Origin: an uncultured Balneolaceae bacterium
GTDB lineage: Bacteria; Bacteroidota; Rhodothermia; Balneolales; Balneolaceae
Length of the DNA stretch: 5,965 nucleotides
Direction: 5' to 3'
Assembly: GCA_937982515.1 (NCBI GenBank)
Contig: CALJMB010000086.1
Coordinates: forward strand, 1-5,965
Below the pieces are notes generated by a model. The model searched no databases, was not told the origin of the DNA, and worked only from the letters and a program-made list of their open reading frames with translations. Shown in pieces: positions 4,872 to 5,965 of the stretch. Both the position numbers and the translations under genes were made by a program. Numbering within the stretch: position 1 is the first letter of the stretch; each line of letters begins with the position of its first letter.

Positions 4872-5965
4872 TTGGCAGAAGAAATAAAACGAGAAGAGCG
4901 GGAAGTGCGAAAGTCCACACGCCGGCGTAACAACAATGATGACCACGCCAAGGCAAAAAGCTGGCTTAAGGAATGGGTAGATGCGTTGGTTTTTGCAGCT
5001 ATTGCCGCACTTATTATCCGTACTTTTTTATTTGAAGCGTACAGGATACCATCGCCCTCCATGGAAAAGACGCTGCTAACAGGCGATTTTCTTGTTGTAT
5101 CAAAAATCAGTTACGGGCCGCGTACACCCATGGTTCTGGCCATCCCCTTCACCAATATGTATTTACCGGGCTTAACCCTGCCCTGGACACGCCTGCCCGG
5201 CTTCCAGGATGTTGAACGGAATGATGTGGTTGTTTTCAATTATCCCATTGATATAGCACCCATATCCGCCAAAACAAATTATATAAAGCGCTGTGTAGCT
5301 ATTCCGGGAGATACTCTCGCTATCGTAGACAAACAGGTTTATATAAATGGTGAAGCAGCAGACCAATTTGCAGGTATTCAAAAAACATATATTGTGACCG
5401 TGCAAGACCGGGTGCGTTTAAGTCCGGCCAAAGTAAAAGCGGCGGGCGGAACATTACTGGGCAGCCATACCCCCAACAGTTATCGCGTAAACATGACTGC
5501 CGGAACGGCAAAAAAAATACAAGGATGGTCTGAAGTAACGGATGTTGAACCTTTTGTGCTGCCGGAGAATTTTAATGAGTTTGCTCGTGTCAATTTCAGC
5601 TTCGCATCTGGTTTTAACAATCACGATCATCTGCCGTCAATGGTAATTCCCTTCGAAGGGCAGGAGGTTACTCTTACTCCCGATAACTGGCACATCTATG
5701 AGAACATCATTACCCGGTACGAGCGTAATACCGCAGAACGCAACGGAGATACATTTGTCATAAACGGAGAAGTAACGGACACCTATACTATTAAAAAGGA
5801 TTACTATTTTATGATGGGCGACAACCGGGATGACAGCGAAGACAGTCGTTTTTGGGGTTTCGTACCCGAGGATCATATTGTTGGCAAGGCGGGAATCATT
5901 TACTTTTCGTGGGATGCCGAACAGTGGGCGCCCAGGTTTAACCGGATATTGAATTTTATTCACGA
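4872..5965 (+). CDS. lepB: Signal peptidase I (3' end cut by window edge)
   Basis: LepB is the membrane-bound serine protease (Ser/Lys dyad, family S26) that cleaves signal peptides of exported proteins on the outer face of the inner membrane. The 364 codons in view show a charged cytoplasmic N-terminus (1-30), one membrane segment (about 36-54), then IPSPSM with the catalytic serine at 63, NYIKRCVAIPGD with the catalytic lysine at 139, and MGDNRDDSEDSR (315-326), the conserved last box. About 130 residues (roughly 165-300) separate the lysine box from that last box, far more than in short Gram-positive enzymes; a large insertion here is common in Bacteroidota. The sequence runs off the window at FNRILNFIH, so the C-terminus is missing but the catalytic parts are complete. 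Translation starts at a TTG 28 bases after the preceding secreted-protein gene, consistent with one operon with lepA. Confidence 0.95.
   Translation, partial: MAEEIKREEREVRKSTRRRNNNDDHAKAKSWLKEWVDALVFAAIAALIIRTFLFEAYRIPSPSMEKTLLTGDFLVVSKISYGPRTPMVLAIPFTNMYLPGLTLPWTRLPGFQDVERNDVVVFNYPIDIAPISAKTNYIKRCVAIPGDTLAIVDKQVYINGEAADQFAGIQKTYIVTVQDRVRLSPAKVKAAGGTLLGSHTPNSYRVNMTAGTAKKIQGWSEVTDVEPFVLPENFNEFARVNFSFASGFNNHDHLPSMVIPFEGQEVTLTPDNWHIYENIITRYERNTAERNGDTFVINGEVTDTYTIKKDYYFMMGDNRDDSEDSRFWGFVPEDHIVGKAGIIYFSWDAEQWAPRFNRILNFIH

Overview
The window (about 47% GC by eye) looks like chromosomal DNA of a member of the Bacteroidota/Rhodothermota/Balneolota (FCB) lineage. The evidence is mostly start codons without Shine-Dalgarno sites, a promoter-like TAnnTTTG element upstream of lepA, a LepA sequence close to that group, and a signal peptidase I with the large insertion common there. 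A Balneolota-like halophile or marine heterotroph is my best guess; this is inference from sequence style, not a database match. No mobile element, CRISPR array, tRNA or rRNA was seen.

Layout: the left end (1-1011) is a minus-strand histidine-biosynthesis unit. It holds hisG, lacking only its last few codons at the window edge, preceded by a 28-codon ORF with eight histidine codons that I read as a hisL-type leader peptide (925-1011). A largely non-coding divergent region follows (1012-1536). It contains a 10-bp inverted repeat (1261-1291) and a strong intrinsic terminator that works on the minus strand (1310-1347), although no minus-strand gene lies upstream of it.

The plus strand then carries two tandem small paralogues (1537-1782, 1829-2116) that resemble single YkoF/thiamine-binding-type domains, closed by a clear terminator (2150-2179). 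A 215-bp region with a promoter-like element and an 11-bp inverted repeat leads into lepA (2395-4200, elongation factor 4), a small secreted protein of unknown function (4256-4843) and lepB (4872 to the window end, signal peptidase I, 3' end cut off). These three are closely spaced with no terminator between them, so they probably form one operon: the lepA-lepB pairing known from Escherichia coli with an extra exported protein inserted.

Functionally, the left unit starts histidine synthesis and is probably controlled by ribosome stalling on its leader. The middle pair may bind thiamine or a related small molecule. The right operon joins a translation GTPase to the protease that removes signal peptides from exported proteins, plus one exported protein. 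The least ordinary item is the histidine leader peptide and the hairpin architecture around it.
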